The notes beneath the pieces are model-generated. The model saw nothing but the letters and a program-made list of their open reading frames with translations, was not told the DNA's origin and did no database searches. From the NCBI RefSeq assembly GCF_004402695.1, contig NZ_SOFL01000009.1, positions 1 to 64,000 on the forward strand: DNA of 64,000 nucleotides, written 5' to 3'. The position numbers and the translations under genes are program-made. This stretch comes from Cryobacterium adonitolivorans (GTDB lineage: Bacteria; Actinomycetota; Actinomycetes; Actinomycetales; Microbacteriaceae). Positions 7,761-15,599 of this stretch are shown one piece after another. The stretch's first letter is position 1. Every line of letters begins with the position of its first letter.

Positions 7761-7965
7761 ACCAGACAGGCATTCGCGCCGAGTCGTTCGCCCCTCACCC
7801 GCTGAGCTGCAGCCACTGAGGACGCCGCCACAGCGGTAGACCGATTCCAGGGCCCTCGCTACCGAGGCCGCCCGAACCACCGGCCACAACGGCCGCCCTT
7901 TCTCGAACCCATGAGCGCAGATGCGCCGGGTTCTCTGCGCATCATCACCCCCAAGGATTCCGATC

Positions 7966-8676
7966 ATGTCACTTGCACACATCGACTCAGCCCGCTCCGT
8001 CCAGTCCTACCGCCCCGAGCTCACCCTGGCCCCGGCGCCCGCACCGGCCACCCCGCGCATCCGCGCCGTACCGGACGGCAGCCAGGCCCGTGGCTTTGTG
8101 CTCTACGTCGGCATAGACGAGGCCAAGGCCGCCGCGGCCGGCACGAGCCTGCACCGCATCGTCGAGGAGCTCAAGAAGCTAACCCAGGCGATCGCCCCTT
8201 CCTCCGAGACGCACGCCGCCGTAGCCCTGGCACCCGACGGCATCGGCGGCCGTGACGTGGACGTTGTGCGCCTGGCCCTGCAGGACCCGGCCGCCCTCGC
8301 CAAGCGCCGCACCACGACCGAAGACGCGGACCGTGCGCCCGGCGGAGTGGTCGTTGACATCTCCCGCAAGCGCGTGATCCTCGACAACGAGACCGCCGCA
8401 CTCACCTACAAGGAGTTCGAGCTGCTGCAGTACCTGGTGCTGCGCGAGGGACGCACCATCGAGCGCGCCGAGCTCATCGCCAAGCTGTGGGACGCCGAGA
8501 GCGAAGAGGATGCCCCGAACGAGCGCACCATCGACGTGCACGTTCGTCGCCTGCGCGCCAAGCTGGGCCGCTACGAAGACATCGTGCGCACGGTGCGTGG
8601 CGTGGGCTACCGCTTCGACCGTCACGCCGACGTGTCGATCCGCCAGGCCAGCACGCCCAGCCCCGACCGCTTCTGA
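7966..8676 (+). CDS. Winged-helix (OmpR/PhoB-type) DNA-binding protein without receiver domain
   Basis: The C-terminal half (about residues 125-222) is a Trans_reg_C winged helix: LTYKEFELLQYLVLREGRTI, ERTIDVHVRRLRAKLGRYED, VRTVRGVGYRFD. There is no phospho-acceptor receiver domain. Instead, residues 1-110 hold a conserved-looking segment, GFVLYVGIDEAKAAAAGTSL through the LTQAIAPSS region, of unknown function. It is therefore not a classical response regulator and probably responds to something other than a cognate kinase. The start ATG at 7966 has AAGGAT 8 nt upstream. A long leader with a possible Cys-rich peptide precedes it. Confidence 0.85.
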   Translation: MSLAHIDSARSVQSYRPELTLAPAPAPATPRIRAVPDGSQARGFVLYVGIDEAKAAAAGTSLHRIVEELKKLTQAIAPSSETHAAVALAPDGIGGRDVDVVRLALQDPAALAKRRTTTEDADRAPGGVVVDISRKRVILDNETAALTYKEFELLQYLVLREGRTIERAELIAKLWDAESEEDAPNERTIDVHVRRLRAKLGRYEDIVRTVRGVGYRFDRHADVSIRQASTPSPDRF

Positions 8677-9224
8677 CCGTCGCGCGGGCCCGCTCGTCGA
8701 GTCGCGCCCGATCGTCGGGTCGCGCCCGATCGTTGGTCGAGCATGTCGAGACCTTGTGACGTGCGTGTTGTCGCACCCGTCGTTGCGTTCACAGGTCGAC
8801 TCGCGGGGTCTCGACAAGCTCGACCAACAGGGATGGTTGCGTTCGCGAGGCTGTCAAGCTCGTTCGACGGGACGGGCAGCCTCGAGACCCGGCCACACCT
8901 ACCGGCGGTTAACGTGATTGAGGGCCGGTCGTAGAGGCAAACGACCGACCCTCTTCCCTTGCACCAAGAGTGTCCTGCAATCACATTCGCGTCTTCCGCC
9001 ACAGCAAACGGTTGACGCACTACGAATATATAACGAAGAGGTAACGGAGCGCCAGTTATCCAATCGTTATTTTCCTGCGAGTTCACCTAGCGTCCCTGTG
9101 GACGCCGGAATGTGCCCGGTGCGCTGGCCCCTCCCGAGACCTCCGCACCGCTGGCGGCGTAGCGTGGCGTCATAACGCGCGCGCACCGATTGCTCGATGC
9201 GGGGCCTAGGACGAAGGAGACACC
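8677..9224. repeat. 548-bp intergenic region rich in short repeats
   Basis: A 14-15 bp direct repeat (GTCGCGCCCGATCGT, twice) lies at about 8700-8732. It is followed by an inverted pair of the dispersed repeat: TTGGTCGAGCATGTCGAGACC (8733-8753) and GGTCTCGACAAGCTCGACCAA (8807-8827), 53 bp apart. Another degraded copy seems to lie near 8848-8890. The right part (8990-9090) is AT-richer with TATATAACGAAGAGGTAACG, a likely promoter area for the ridA-like gene, but I cannot place the boxes with confidence. Confidence 0.7.
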
Positions 9225-9626
9225 GTGGACATCATCCGCTTGCAACCTGCCGGACTCGTCGTGAGCCCGGCGTTCAGTCACGTCGCGATCGTTCCCGCCG
9301 GCGCCACAACCATCTACGTGGGCGGCCAGAACGGCATTGACGACACCGGCACGGTCGTCTCGACCGACATCGGCGAGCAATCCAGCCGAGCGATCGACAA
9401 CGTGGTTGTCGCGCTCGGAGCGGCAGGCGCATCCCTCAAGGACGTCGTGCAGTGGACGGTGCTGATCGCCGCGGATGCCGATCTCGGCGCCGCCTACGGC
9501 GCCATCGCACCGCGGCTCGCGGGGCCCGGCGCCCCGCCGCTGGTGACCGCGGCCAGGGTCGCGGGGCTCGGGGTGTCGGGAGCCCTCATCGAAGTGAGCG
9601 TGATCGCGGCCGTGCTGCCGTCGTAG
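9225..9626 (+). CDS. RidA/YjgF family protein
   Basis: 133 residues of the RidA (YjgF/UK114) fold. The family hydrolyses reactive enamine/imine intermediates from amino-acid metabolism; many paralogues have other or unknown roles. YVGGQNGIDDTGTVVSTDIG is the family's N-terminal signature, but the catalytic Arg region is diverged (TAARVAGLGVSGALIEVSVIA), so deaminase activity is uncertain. GTG 9225 is supported by AAGGAG 6 nt upstream. Its 3' third overlaps the converging DedA gene. Confidence 0.85.
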   Translation: MDIIRLQPAGLVVSPAFSHVAIVPAGATTIYVGGQNGIDDTGTVVSTDIGEQSSRAIDNVVVALGAAGASLKDVVQWTVLIAADADLGAAYGAIAPRLAGPGAPPLVTAARVAGLGVSGALIEVSVIAAVLPS

Positions 9627-10231
9627 GACCGGCTGTCGCGATGCCGGCGGGCCCTCCTGACTACGGAATCGATGATCACGCCTCCGGCGAGCGCGACCAC
9701 CACAGCCACCACAGCGCCCAAAACGGGTTGGTCCCGCAGCCGGGCGCCTGCGAAGACACCGACGAGAACCGAGTAGCCGGCCCATGCTGCCCCGGACACG
9801 GCGCTGAGCGGCACGAAACGGCGTCGGGGAAACCCGCTCGAGCCGGCCATGACGTTCACCGCGACGCGACCGACCGGTACGAATCGAGCCGTGAGGATGA
9901 CGGACGCCGCCCGCCGGTCGAGAGAGGCACGAGCACGGTCGAGCAGTCTGGCCGCCCTTGGGCCGCGGGTCCAGCGGAAACGATCGAGGTCTACCCGGCA
10001 GCCGACGGAGAAGGCAAGGTTGTCGCCGACGAACGAGCCGATCGCCGCCACGAGTAACACCGCCCAGGGGCTCGGGGTCCCAGTGGCCATCCCGATCGCG
10101 GCGACGGCCACCACGACGGGTTCGCTGGGAATGGGCGGAAAGAACCCGTCGAGTGCCACCAGCAGCAGAACGGCGACAAGGACGAAGGGGGATGCCGCCC
10201 AGGTAACTATGAGCTCGTTGAGCGCCTCCAT
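9494..10231 (-). CDS. DedA family membrane protein
   Basis: A DedA/SNARE-associated integral membrane protein, a family that includes undecaprenyl-phosphate and phospholipid flippases. LDGFFPPIPSEPVVVAVAAI is the conserved re-entrant loop signature, and ILTARFVPVGRVAVNVMAG carries the (F/Y)xxxR motif. The translated C-terminus after the last helix (VVRRARRHRDSRS) runs for about 45 low-complexity residues through ridA on the other strand, so the true stop at 9494 produces an unusual tail. Start choice: ATG at 10231 (MEALNELIVTW); a GTG at 10258 is an alternative. Confidence 0.85.
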   Translation of the reverse strand: MEALNELIVTWAASPFVLVAVLLLVALDGFFPPIPSEPVVVAVAAIGMATGTPSPWAVLLVAAIGSFVGDNLAFSVGCRVDLDRFRWTRGPRAARLLDRARASLDRRAASVILTARFVPVGRVAVNVMAGSSGFPRRRFVPLSAVSGAAWAGYSVLVGVFAGARLRDQPVLGAVVAVVVALAGGVIIDSVVRRARRHRDSRSYDGSTAAITLTSMRAPDTPSPATLAAVTSGGAPGPASRGAMAP

Positions 10232-10445
10232 GAGATTCCGATCCGCCGGGAAGGTCACCCCAGGCGATAGCGATGGGGCGGAACTTCGTTGTCTCCGACG
10301 CTACGGACGCGCTCCGGCGCGCACTATCGAGCTGGCTCCCGAACTCGCAGGCGGGCTAACCCCACCATGCCTCTCGCCCGGATGGCCGGCTGCGGGCTTC
10401 CTCCTGATGATTGGGGACCAGGGCTCGTCGCTGGCGCAAGAGCGG

Positions 10446-11387
10446 CTAGCTCCGGCCGAGCCTGGCGGGGACGGGCAGCCGTACGATCAGGGCCCCCGGG
10501 TCCACCCCGAACCGGCCGGCGCGGGTCTCGCCGACGGGGTCACCGTCGATCTCGGCGAGCACCGGGCGGTCGAGCTGAAATCCGAAGTCCCGGCCAGACC
10601 ACTGGCGCAGCGATGCGGCGCCGTTGCGGATTCCCGCGGCGACCTCGACCGCCACGCCCAGCCAGCCCGCGACGACGTTGGGTCGCAGCACCACCAGGTC
10701 CAGCTGTGCGTCATCGAGCTTGGCGCCGGTGGCGAGTTCGATATTGGCCACCACCGAACTGCAGTTGCACGCCAGCACCATGAGGCATTCGTGGCTCGTG
10801 TGCTCCTCACCGTCGACCGACAGGGTGACCCCGAACCCCTCGCGGAACATCGTCGCCCCGCCAGCAACGACGTAGGCGCCCCAGCCCACCTTCTTCTTGA
10901 GGCCATCATCGGTGTGTGCCATGATGTCGGCGTCCAGGCCCACTCCGCCCATCACGACGAACACCCGCTCTTCGTCGTCGTCGAAAGTCGCCAATCCCAC
11001 GTCGATGGCGCGGTTCTGGCCCAGGAACGCGATCTCCAGTGCGTCGTCGAGGGAATCCACCGGGATGCCCAGGTTGCGGGCGAGTAGGTTTCCCGTGCCG
11101 CTGGGGAGCAGACCGCACGGCACCGAGGTGCCGCGCAGCACGCCGGCCACGGCCCGCACCGTGCCGTCGCCGCCCATGACGCAGACGAGATCCGGGGCAT
11201 CCGCCAGAGCCGACCGGGCCGCAGCGACGCCCGAATCGTCCCTGCTTGTCTCGAACCACCGTGGCTCATCCCAGCCCAGGCGGCTCGCCGCAGCCCCCAC
11301 CCGGGCCTTCGTTCCCGCAAAGTCCGGGAACTTGGTCGGATTGATGACGACGGCCACGGACCGGGTCCGGCTCAGCGAGGCATTCAT
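10446..11387 (-). CDS. Diacylglycerol/sphingosine kinase-family protein (DAGK catalytic domain)
   Basis: A 313-residue lipid kinase-like protein. SVAVVINPTKFPDFAG opens the domain, the nucleotide loop is VMGGDGTVRAV, and GLLPSGTGNLLARNLGIP is the second signature. Family members phosphorylate diacylglycerol or similar lipids; in actinobacteria they are annotated as lipid kinases without proven substrates. A paralogue with the same blocks (GGDGTVRAVA, GTGNLLARNL) lies at 27896-28933. It is transcribed divergently from the MarR gene at 11517. Confidence 0.9.
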   Translation of the reverse strand: MNASLSRTRSVAVVINPTKFPDFAGTKARVGAAASRLGWDEPRWFETSRDDSGVAAARSALADAPDLVCVMGGDGTVRAVAGVLRGTSVPCGLLPSGTGNLLARNLGIPVDSLDDALEIAFLGQNRAIDVGLATFDDDEERVFVVMGGVGLDADIMAHTDDGLKKKVGWGAYVVAGGATMFREGFGVTLSVDGEEHTSHECLMVLACNCSSVVANIELATGAKLDDAQLDLVVLRPNVVAGWLGVAVEVAAGIRNGAASLRQWSGRDFGFQLDRPVLAEIDGDPVGETRAGRFGVDPGALIVRLPVPARLGRS

Positions 11388-11516
11388 ACGCGCACTATAG
11401 AACGGTCTCGCTCAGCAAGCGGAAATGCGCAGGCGACCGGGCTAGGCTGCCGCGGGACGCCATGCCCATCCCATATTGTTGAACACGGGATGCCTGGGGC
11501 ACGGTGAGGAGGCAAC

Positions 11517-11963
11517 ATGGTCGATCGTGCGATAGCCGTCGGCGCGTGGGAGTCACTGTTTCGCGCCCAGGTGGCCATCATGCGCAGCCTGGCCGAGGAC
11601 TTCCCGTCCCGCGAGATCTCCTTCAACGAGTACGACGTGATGTTCAACCTGTCCCGCCAACCCGAACGCAGCATCCGGTTGCGGGAGCTGAACAAGCACG
11701 TGCTGCTCACCCAGCCCAGCGTGAGCCGGCTGGTCGACCGCCTGGCATCCAGGGGCTATGTGCTCAAGCACGCCGACCCCGACGACGGTCGCGGCGCCAT
11801 CGTCCAGCTGACGGATCCCGGCTTCGCGCTGTTCAGGCGGGTGGCGCTGGACCACATGGGCTCGATCACGACGCGGGTGGGCGACAGCCTGAGCGACGAT
11901 GAGCTCCTGCAGCTCACCTCTCTGTGCGACCGACTGCGGCTTGGACCGGACCAGCCGGCCTGA
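11517..11963 (+). CDS. MarR family regulator
   Basis: A 148-residue winged-helix protein. Recognition helix region: HVLLTQPSVSRLVDRLASRG, wing: HADPDDGRGAIVQLTD. N- and C-terminal helices complete the usual MarR dimer interface. A GAGGAGG ribosome-binding site lies 5 nt before ATG 11517. There is no obvious co-transcribed target: the next gene is a DUF1918 protein 247 nt downstream, and the divergent neighbour is the lipid kinase. Confidence 0.88.
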   Translation: MVDRAIAVGAWESLFRAQVAIMRSLAEDFPSREISFNEYDVMFNLSRQPERSIRLRELNKHVLLTQPSVSRLVDRLASRGYVLKHADPDDGRGAIVQLTDPGFALFRRVALDHMGSITTRVGDSLSDDELLQLTSLCDRLRLGPDQPA

Positions 11964-12091
11964 GCCGCCGCGAGTGGCGGCGAGGCAAGGGCCCTACCCC
12001 TCACCCCGCCGTGGCACTCCCTCGCAGGACTGCCCATCTCGGCCAGACGACCCGAACGCTGCCTGACTGAGAATCCAAGCCACGCGCGCGA

Positions 12092-12118
12092 CAAAACTAA
12101 GGTTAGCTCAGTTTTGTG
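12092..12118. repeat. Perfect 8-bp inverted repeat upstream of DUF1918 gene
   Basis: ACAAAACT and AGTTTTGT face each other across AAGGTTAGCTC. The GC drop and the AAGGTTAGC core make it look like a regulator site. Only half of it resembles the actinobacterial DtxR/IdeR iron box, so no assignment is made. No T run follows. Confidence 0.5.
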
Positions 12119-12209
12119 GCCGCTGCGGTCTGCGCGAATACTCGCTGACCAGGCGCGCCCCTGTGCAGGCGGGGACCGCGAGCGTAATCTGCCCGACAGG
12201 AGGTGCGTT

Positions 12210-12395
12210 ATGCGCGCGACAGAGAACGACCGGATCATCATCCGAGGCAAGACCGATTCAACGCCCGATCGGCACGGTACGATTCGCGAGGTACGGGGGC
12301 CAGAGGGCGAACCGCCCTACCTGGTGTCGTTTGACGACGGCCACGAGACCCTGGTTTTTCCCGGCACCGACTTCGTCGTCGAGCACGCCCGCTGA
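12210..12395 (+). CDS. DUF1918 domain protein, 61 aa
   Basis: A small protein of the actinobacterial DUF1918 family: an SH3-like barrel with DRIIIRGK, GTIREVRGPEGEPPYLV and FPGTDFVVEH segments. The function is unknown. AGGAGGT lies 6 nt upstream of ATG 12210, a near-perfect ribosome-binding site. It is followed by a nested inverted repeat (12402-12471) before the Nudix gene. Confidence 0.88.
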   Translation: MRATENDRIIIRGKTDSTPDRHGTIREVRGPEGEPPYLVSFDDGHETLVFPGTDFVVEHAR

Positions 12396-12401
12396 CCGGC
12401 G

Positions 12402-12471
12402 CAACTGTTGCCGCAACGGACAATTGCGCCCCTTGGGTTCAGGGGGTCCAATTGTCCGCCTGGGCCACAGT
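12402..12471. repeat. Nested inverted repeat element, copy R1
   Basis: The inner arms CGGACAATTG (12417-12426) and CAATTGTCCG (12449-12458) are perfect. The outer arms AACTGTTGCC and GGGCCACAGT are imperfect. It shares the frame AACTGTTGCC..CGGACA.TTG..TGTCCG.CTGGGC..ACAGT with copy R2 at 45653-45718 and is related to R3 at 52462-52523. Confidence 0.8.
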
Positions 12472-12492
12472 CTCCGGCAGCTACCCTCAGGT

Positions 12493-13113
12493 ATGCCCAA
12501 TCTCGCCCTCCGCTCCCCCACCGACGACACGCGTGCCGACGACCTGGTCCACCGGCTCCGGGCCTGGCTGCCTCTCGCACTCGGGCAGGCCCTGCTGCGC
12601 GACGAATACCTCGGCTTCGTACTCGGCTCACCCCGGGCGGCGCTGTCCCGACACGGCGGACCCGAGCACGTGACCGGGAGTTGCTTCGTCTTTACCCCGG
12701 ATCTGGCGCAAGTTCTGCTGTGCTTCCACAAGAAGGGCGGGTTCTGGGTGCAACTGGGCGGCCACGTCGAGCCGGCCGACGGGTCCGTAGCCGAAACCGC
12801 CTTCCGGGAAGCCCGCGAGGAATGCGGCATCGACGACCTCGCGCCGATCGGCGACGGCATCCTGGATCTGGACCGGCACGCCCTGAGCGGCGCCTTCAGC
12901 TGCAGCGCCCACTGGGACGTGGGCTTTGCCTCGATCACCAGGCCGGAGGCCGCACCGGTGGCGAGCGATGAAAGTGACGATGTCGCGTGGTGGCCCGTGG
13001 GTGCGCTGCCGGAGAACGTGCCCCCGTTGTTCGCGCGACGCCTGGCCGGTGTGCTCGCTGAGCTTGACCATCAGCAGCGATCGGCGATGTCAGTGGCACC
13101 GGCGGCCCCGTAA
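12493..13113 (+). CDS. Nudix hydrolase
   Basis: A 206-residue Nudix protein. The Nudix box spans about residues 92-116 (GGHVEPADGSVAETAF, then REAREECGI), with one residue more than the canonical spacing, as in a common actinobacterial subgroup that has HVEPAD or HVDPDD. The EE pair for Mg2+ is present. Preceding it, VLLCFHKKGGFWVQLGGH is the substrate-binding strand. Substrate unknown (a nucleoside diphosphate linked to some X). ATG 12493 starts just after the R1 repeat. Confidence 0.9.
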   Translation: MPNLALRSPTDDTRADDLVHRLRAWLPLALGQALLRDEYLGFVLGSPRAALSRHGGPEHVTGSCFVFTPDLAQVLLCFHKKGGFWVQLGGHVEPADGSVAETAFREAREECGIDDLAPIGDGILDLDRHALSGAFSCSAHWDVGFASITRPEAAPVASDESDDVAWWPVGALPENVPPLFARRLAGVLAELDHQQRSAMSVAPAAP

Positions 13114-13144
13114 GCCACGACGGCAGAAAGACCCCGGAAACGAC

Positions 13145-13174
13145 GAAAGCGGCCCACCGAAGTGAACCGCTTTC
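13145..13174 (-). terminator. Hairpin downstream of tRNA-Arg
   Basis: GAAAGCGG pairs with CCGCTTTC around a 14-nt loop. On the minus strand it follows the tRNA end by 6 nt and ends in CTTTCGTCG. The T run is short, so it may be a weak terminator or processing signal. Confidence 0.6.
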
Positions 13175-13180
13175 AACCTG

Positions 13181-13253
13181 TGCGCCCGAAGGGATTCGAA
13201 CCCCCAACCTTCTGATCCGTAGTCAGATGCTCTATCCGTTGAGCTACGGGCGC
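13181..13253 (-). tRNA. tRNA-Arg(ACG)
   Basis: A 73-nt cloverleaf, with acceptor GCGCCCG/CGGGCGC, D arm GCTC..GAGC, anticodon stem TCTGA/TCAGA with loop CTACGGA (anticodon ACG) and T loop TTCGAAT. No CCA is encoded. A34 needs TadA, whose gene is also in the window. TATAGT about 40 nt upstream on the minus strand may be its -10 box. Confidence 0.97.
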
Positions 13254-13305
13254 AGTGATGAATTCAGGACCGGAACCCTCGAAGACAACTTAGAAACTAT
13301 AACAG

Positions 13306-13713
13306 CTATTTGGAGGCCTCTGGTGCGCCTGGGGCCCTCCAGCGGTCCAATTGCACCAGTTGCCGCTTGAGCGCGACCTGTCGATACGACGTCTCTACCA
13401 GTTCGCTTAGCTCTACCCAGTCGGTCTGGGGCGTGTCGAAGTCGATGGCCAGCCAGCCGGCCGGGCCGTAATACGGCGGGATGAAGAAGCGCGCATCCTG
13501 CGCGAGGGCTCGCCGCTCCTCGGGGTCGGGCTTGAAAACTATGCTGTGCGGCCGGTCCATGCTCGCGCCGGCGGTGATGAAGATCTTCTTGCCGGCGCGG
13601 AAGGTGGGCCGCCCCCAGGCGAGCACTTCGACGGCCTCGGGGAAGGCCAGGCACACCGCGCGCAGGCGCTCCAGCGCGGCATCCGGCGTGTCGAATAGCG
13701 CAGGGTGCTCCAT
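13306..13713 (-). CDS. MmcQ/YjbR family protein
   Basis: A 135-residue protein of the MmcQ/YjbR (PF04237, CyaY-like fold) family. Typical blocks are VLAWGRPTFRAGKKIFITAG, HSIVFKPDPEERRAL, and RFFIPPYYGPAGWLAIDFDT. The family is small and possibly DNA-binding; its function is unproven. ATG 13713 starts 2 nt after the stop of the MFS gene, so the two form one unit. An upstream in-frame GTA is not a start. Confidence 0.88.
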   Translation of the reverse strand: MEHPALFDTPDAALERLRAVCLAFPEAVEVLAWGRPTFRAGKKIFITAGASMDRPHSIVFKPDPEERRALAQDARFFIPPYYGPAGWLAIDFDTPQTDWVELSELVETSYRQVALKRQLVQLDRWRAPGAPEASK

Positions 13714-13715
13714 GG

Positions 13716-15119
13716 TTACCCGGGCTCCCCGACGGCCGCGACCGGCGCATCCGCTGTTGGCACGGCCGTGCGGATGCCCAGCCAGGAGACGATGCCGCCC
13801 ACAAACATCAGGGCGGCCACCACCACCATCGCTCGCTGGAAGCCGGCGACATCCAGGGCAGAGCCGACGATGGTGCCGGTCATGGCGATGGCGACGAGGC
13901 CGGCGACGCGGGCCACGGCGTTGTTGATCGCCGAGCCGATGCCCGCCTGGCCGGGGTGGATCGATCCGAGTACCGCCGAGGTGAGCGGTGCCACCGTGAT
14001 CGCCAGGCCGAGGCCCACCAGCACGATTCCCGGCAGCACGTGCAAGGCGAAGTTGACCGGCGGCACCGCCGTGGTCACCAGGAGGAAGCCGGCGCCGGCC
14101 ACGAACGGGCCGACCGTCATGAACAGCCGCGGCCCGTATCTGCCGGCCAGGGTGCCGAAGAGAGTGGCGAAAATCAGCATCATCACGGTGGCCGGGATGC
14201 CGGCGAGCCCGGCGAGGGTGGCGGAGAAGCCGCCGACCTCCTGGAGGTAGAGCGCGAAGAGGAAGAAGCCCAGGTTGAGCGCGGCGTAGATGCCGACGGT
14301 GGCGATGTTGCCCACGGCGAAGTTGCGCACCCGAAAGAGGCCCAGTGGCATCATCGGCTGCGGGGCCCGCGCCTCCCACCAGAGGAAAGCGGCGAACGCG
14401 ATCAGGCCGATGGTCATCGGGAGGTAGACGACCGGGCTGTCCCAGCCGAACCGGCCCTGTTCGATCAGGGCGAAGACCGGCCCGCCCAGTCCCACCACGG
14501 CCAGGCAGGCGCCGAGCACGTCGACGCGGGCGCCGGCGGCGGGCCGGGTCGGTTCCTGCACGCGCCGCAACAGGAACATCGTGACCGCGATCGGGATGAC
14601 GTTGATGAAGAAGACCAGCCGCCAGCTCACCGCATCCACCAGGATGCCGCCGAGCAGGGGGCCGGCAATGCCAGCCACCCCGGTCCAGCCGGTCCACGCG
14701 CCGATGGCCTTGCCCTGCGCGACGCCCCTGAAGACGGAGGTGATCAGGGCCAGCGAGCTCGGCACCAGCAGCGCCGCCGCCACCCCTTGGAGCAGTCGGG
14801 CGACGACGAGGATGACTCCGGTGGGTGCCAAACCGCAGGCCAGCGAGGTGATTCCGAAACAGATCAGGCCAGCGCGCAGCACCCGCACCCGGCCGAAGGT
14901 GTCGGAGAGCGACCCGGCCACCAGGATCAGCGCGCCCAGGCTGAGCAAATAGCCGTCGACCACCCACTGCTGCAGCGGCAGGCCGCCGCCGAGTTCCCGG
15001 GAGATGGCCGGCAGTGCGACGTTGATGATCGAGCCGTCCAGGAACGCCACGAATGACGACAGAATGGCCACGATCAGGATGCGCCGCTGGCTGGGAGTCA
15101 CCCTCCCAGTAAACCGCAC
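13716..15119 (-). CDS. DHA2 (EmrB/QacA-type) MFS multidrug exporter, 14 TM
   Basis: A proton-driven drug exporter in the membrane. AFLDGSIINVALPAISRELG is the DHA2 helix-1 signature. GSLSDTFGRVRVLRAGL is motif A. LLQGVAAALLVPSSLALI and GPLLGGILVDAVSWRLVFFI correspond to motifs B and C. About 14 hydrophobic helices fit the roughly 467-residue length. GTG at 15119 or 15101 are both possible starts; longer frames add only non-hydrophobic sequence. It is co-transcribed with the MmcQ-like gene. Confidence 0.9.
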   Translation of the reverse strand: MRFTGRVTPSQRRILIVAILSSFVAFLDGSIINVALPAISRELGGGLPLQQWVVDGYLLSLGALILVAGSLSDTFGRVRVLRAGLICFGITSLACGLAPTGVILVVARLLQGVAAALLVPSSLALITSVFRGVAQGKAIGAWTGWTGVAGIAGPLLGGILVDAVSWRLVFFINVIPIAVTMFLLRRVQEPTRPAAGARVDVLGACLAVVGLGGPVFALIEQGRFGWDSPVVYLPMTIGLIAFAAFLWWEARAPQPMMPLGLFRVRNFAVGNIATVGIYAALNLGFFLFALYLQEVGGFSATLAGLAGIPATVMMLIFATLFGTLAGRYGPRLFMTVGPFVAGAGFLLVTTAVPPVNFALHVLPGIVLVGLGLAITVAPLTSAVLGSIHPGQAGIGSAINNAVARVAGLVAIAMTGTIVGSALDVAGFQRAMVVVAALMFVGGIVSWLGIRTAVPTADAPVAAVGEPG

Positions 15120-15599
15120 CGCACGTAGTACCGAGCGGTGGGCGAGCCGATACCGCGGCCGCCCACGTCGTTGGCAGTTGACCCGACCGACCGCCAAATT
15201 GTGCACAAATGGTGACATCTCGGTGGCCGTGTGGTGGAAGACGATGGAGCGAACTCAGGGGTTTCAACTCGGTCTACCGCTGCGCATCCTGCTCGCCGCT
15301 CGGCGGCATCGTGGACACGGTGGCACCGGTGGTGGCCGGCTGCCCACATACCAACGGCAGCCGGTCAGCGGCATGCCCGGCGCGGCAGCGGCCCATCCGG
15401 CCCGAGCATCTCACCCCACCGCGGATGTTGGACCAGCACCTCCGTCTCGCCGCACTCTATAAACACCCGCAAACCCTGCTTGCACACTGGTAGCCTCCGG
15501 GCACCGCCCTGTTGCACCGGCACCAGCCGTCTGCCGCACAATGGAGATCAGTCACTACTCCTTCGGCGGTCCCGCCACCTACGATCTGGAGCCGACCGC
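15120..15599. other. 480-bp intergenic region between divergent MFS genes
   Basis: No complete gene is recognised. A frame ending at 15493 with tail LDQHLRLAALYKHPQTLL looks protein-like but has no recognisable family and may be a remnant. TATAAA at 15459 is a possible -10. A 20-codon frame, MEISHYSFGGPATYDLEPTA (15541-15603), ends in ATGA shared with the start of the next MFS gene and could couple its translation, though no clear ribosome-binding site precedes it. Confidence 0.4.

Larger units (their letters stand above)
7376..7965. other. 590-bp leader/intergenic region between upp and winged-helix gene
   Basis: The first part carries three GTCTGATCCG-like repeats. Then comes an AT-richer stretch with an 8-bp inverted repeat (TTGTGCGA / TCGCACAA, 7545-7572). 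A promoter-like pair lies at 7622-7651, followed by a small Cys-rich frame at 7659-7760 with a GC hairpin inside it (about 7707-7733). Further GGCC-rich hairpins lie at about 7850-7895. AAGGAT at 7953 is the ribosome-binding site of the next gene. Confidence 0.6.

Noticed and set aside
8990..9100. Replication-origin-like AT-rich stretch with TTATCC-type words
   Set aside because: A single GTTATCC word and a short AT-rich tract do not make a DnaA-box cluster, and no dnaA, dnaN or gyr genes are close.
12092..12118. Iron-box (DtxR/IdeR) site upstream of the DUF1918 gene
   Set aside because: Only the AGGTTAGC half matches the consensus; the other half is wrong and no iron gene is nearby.
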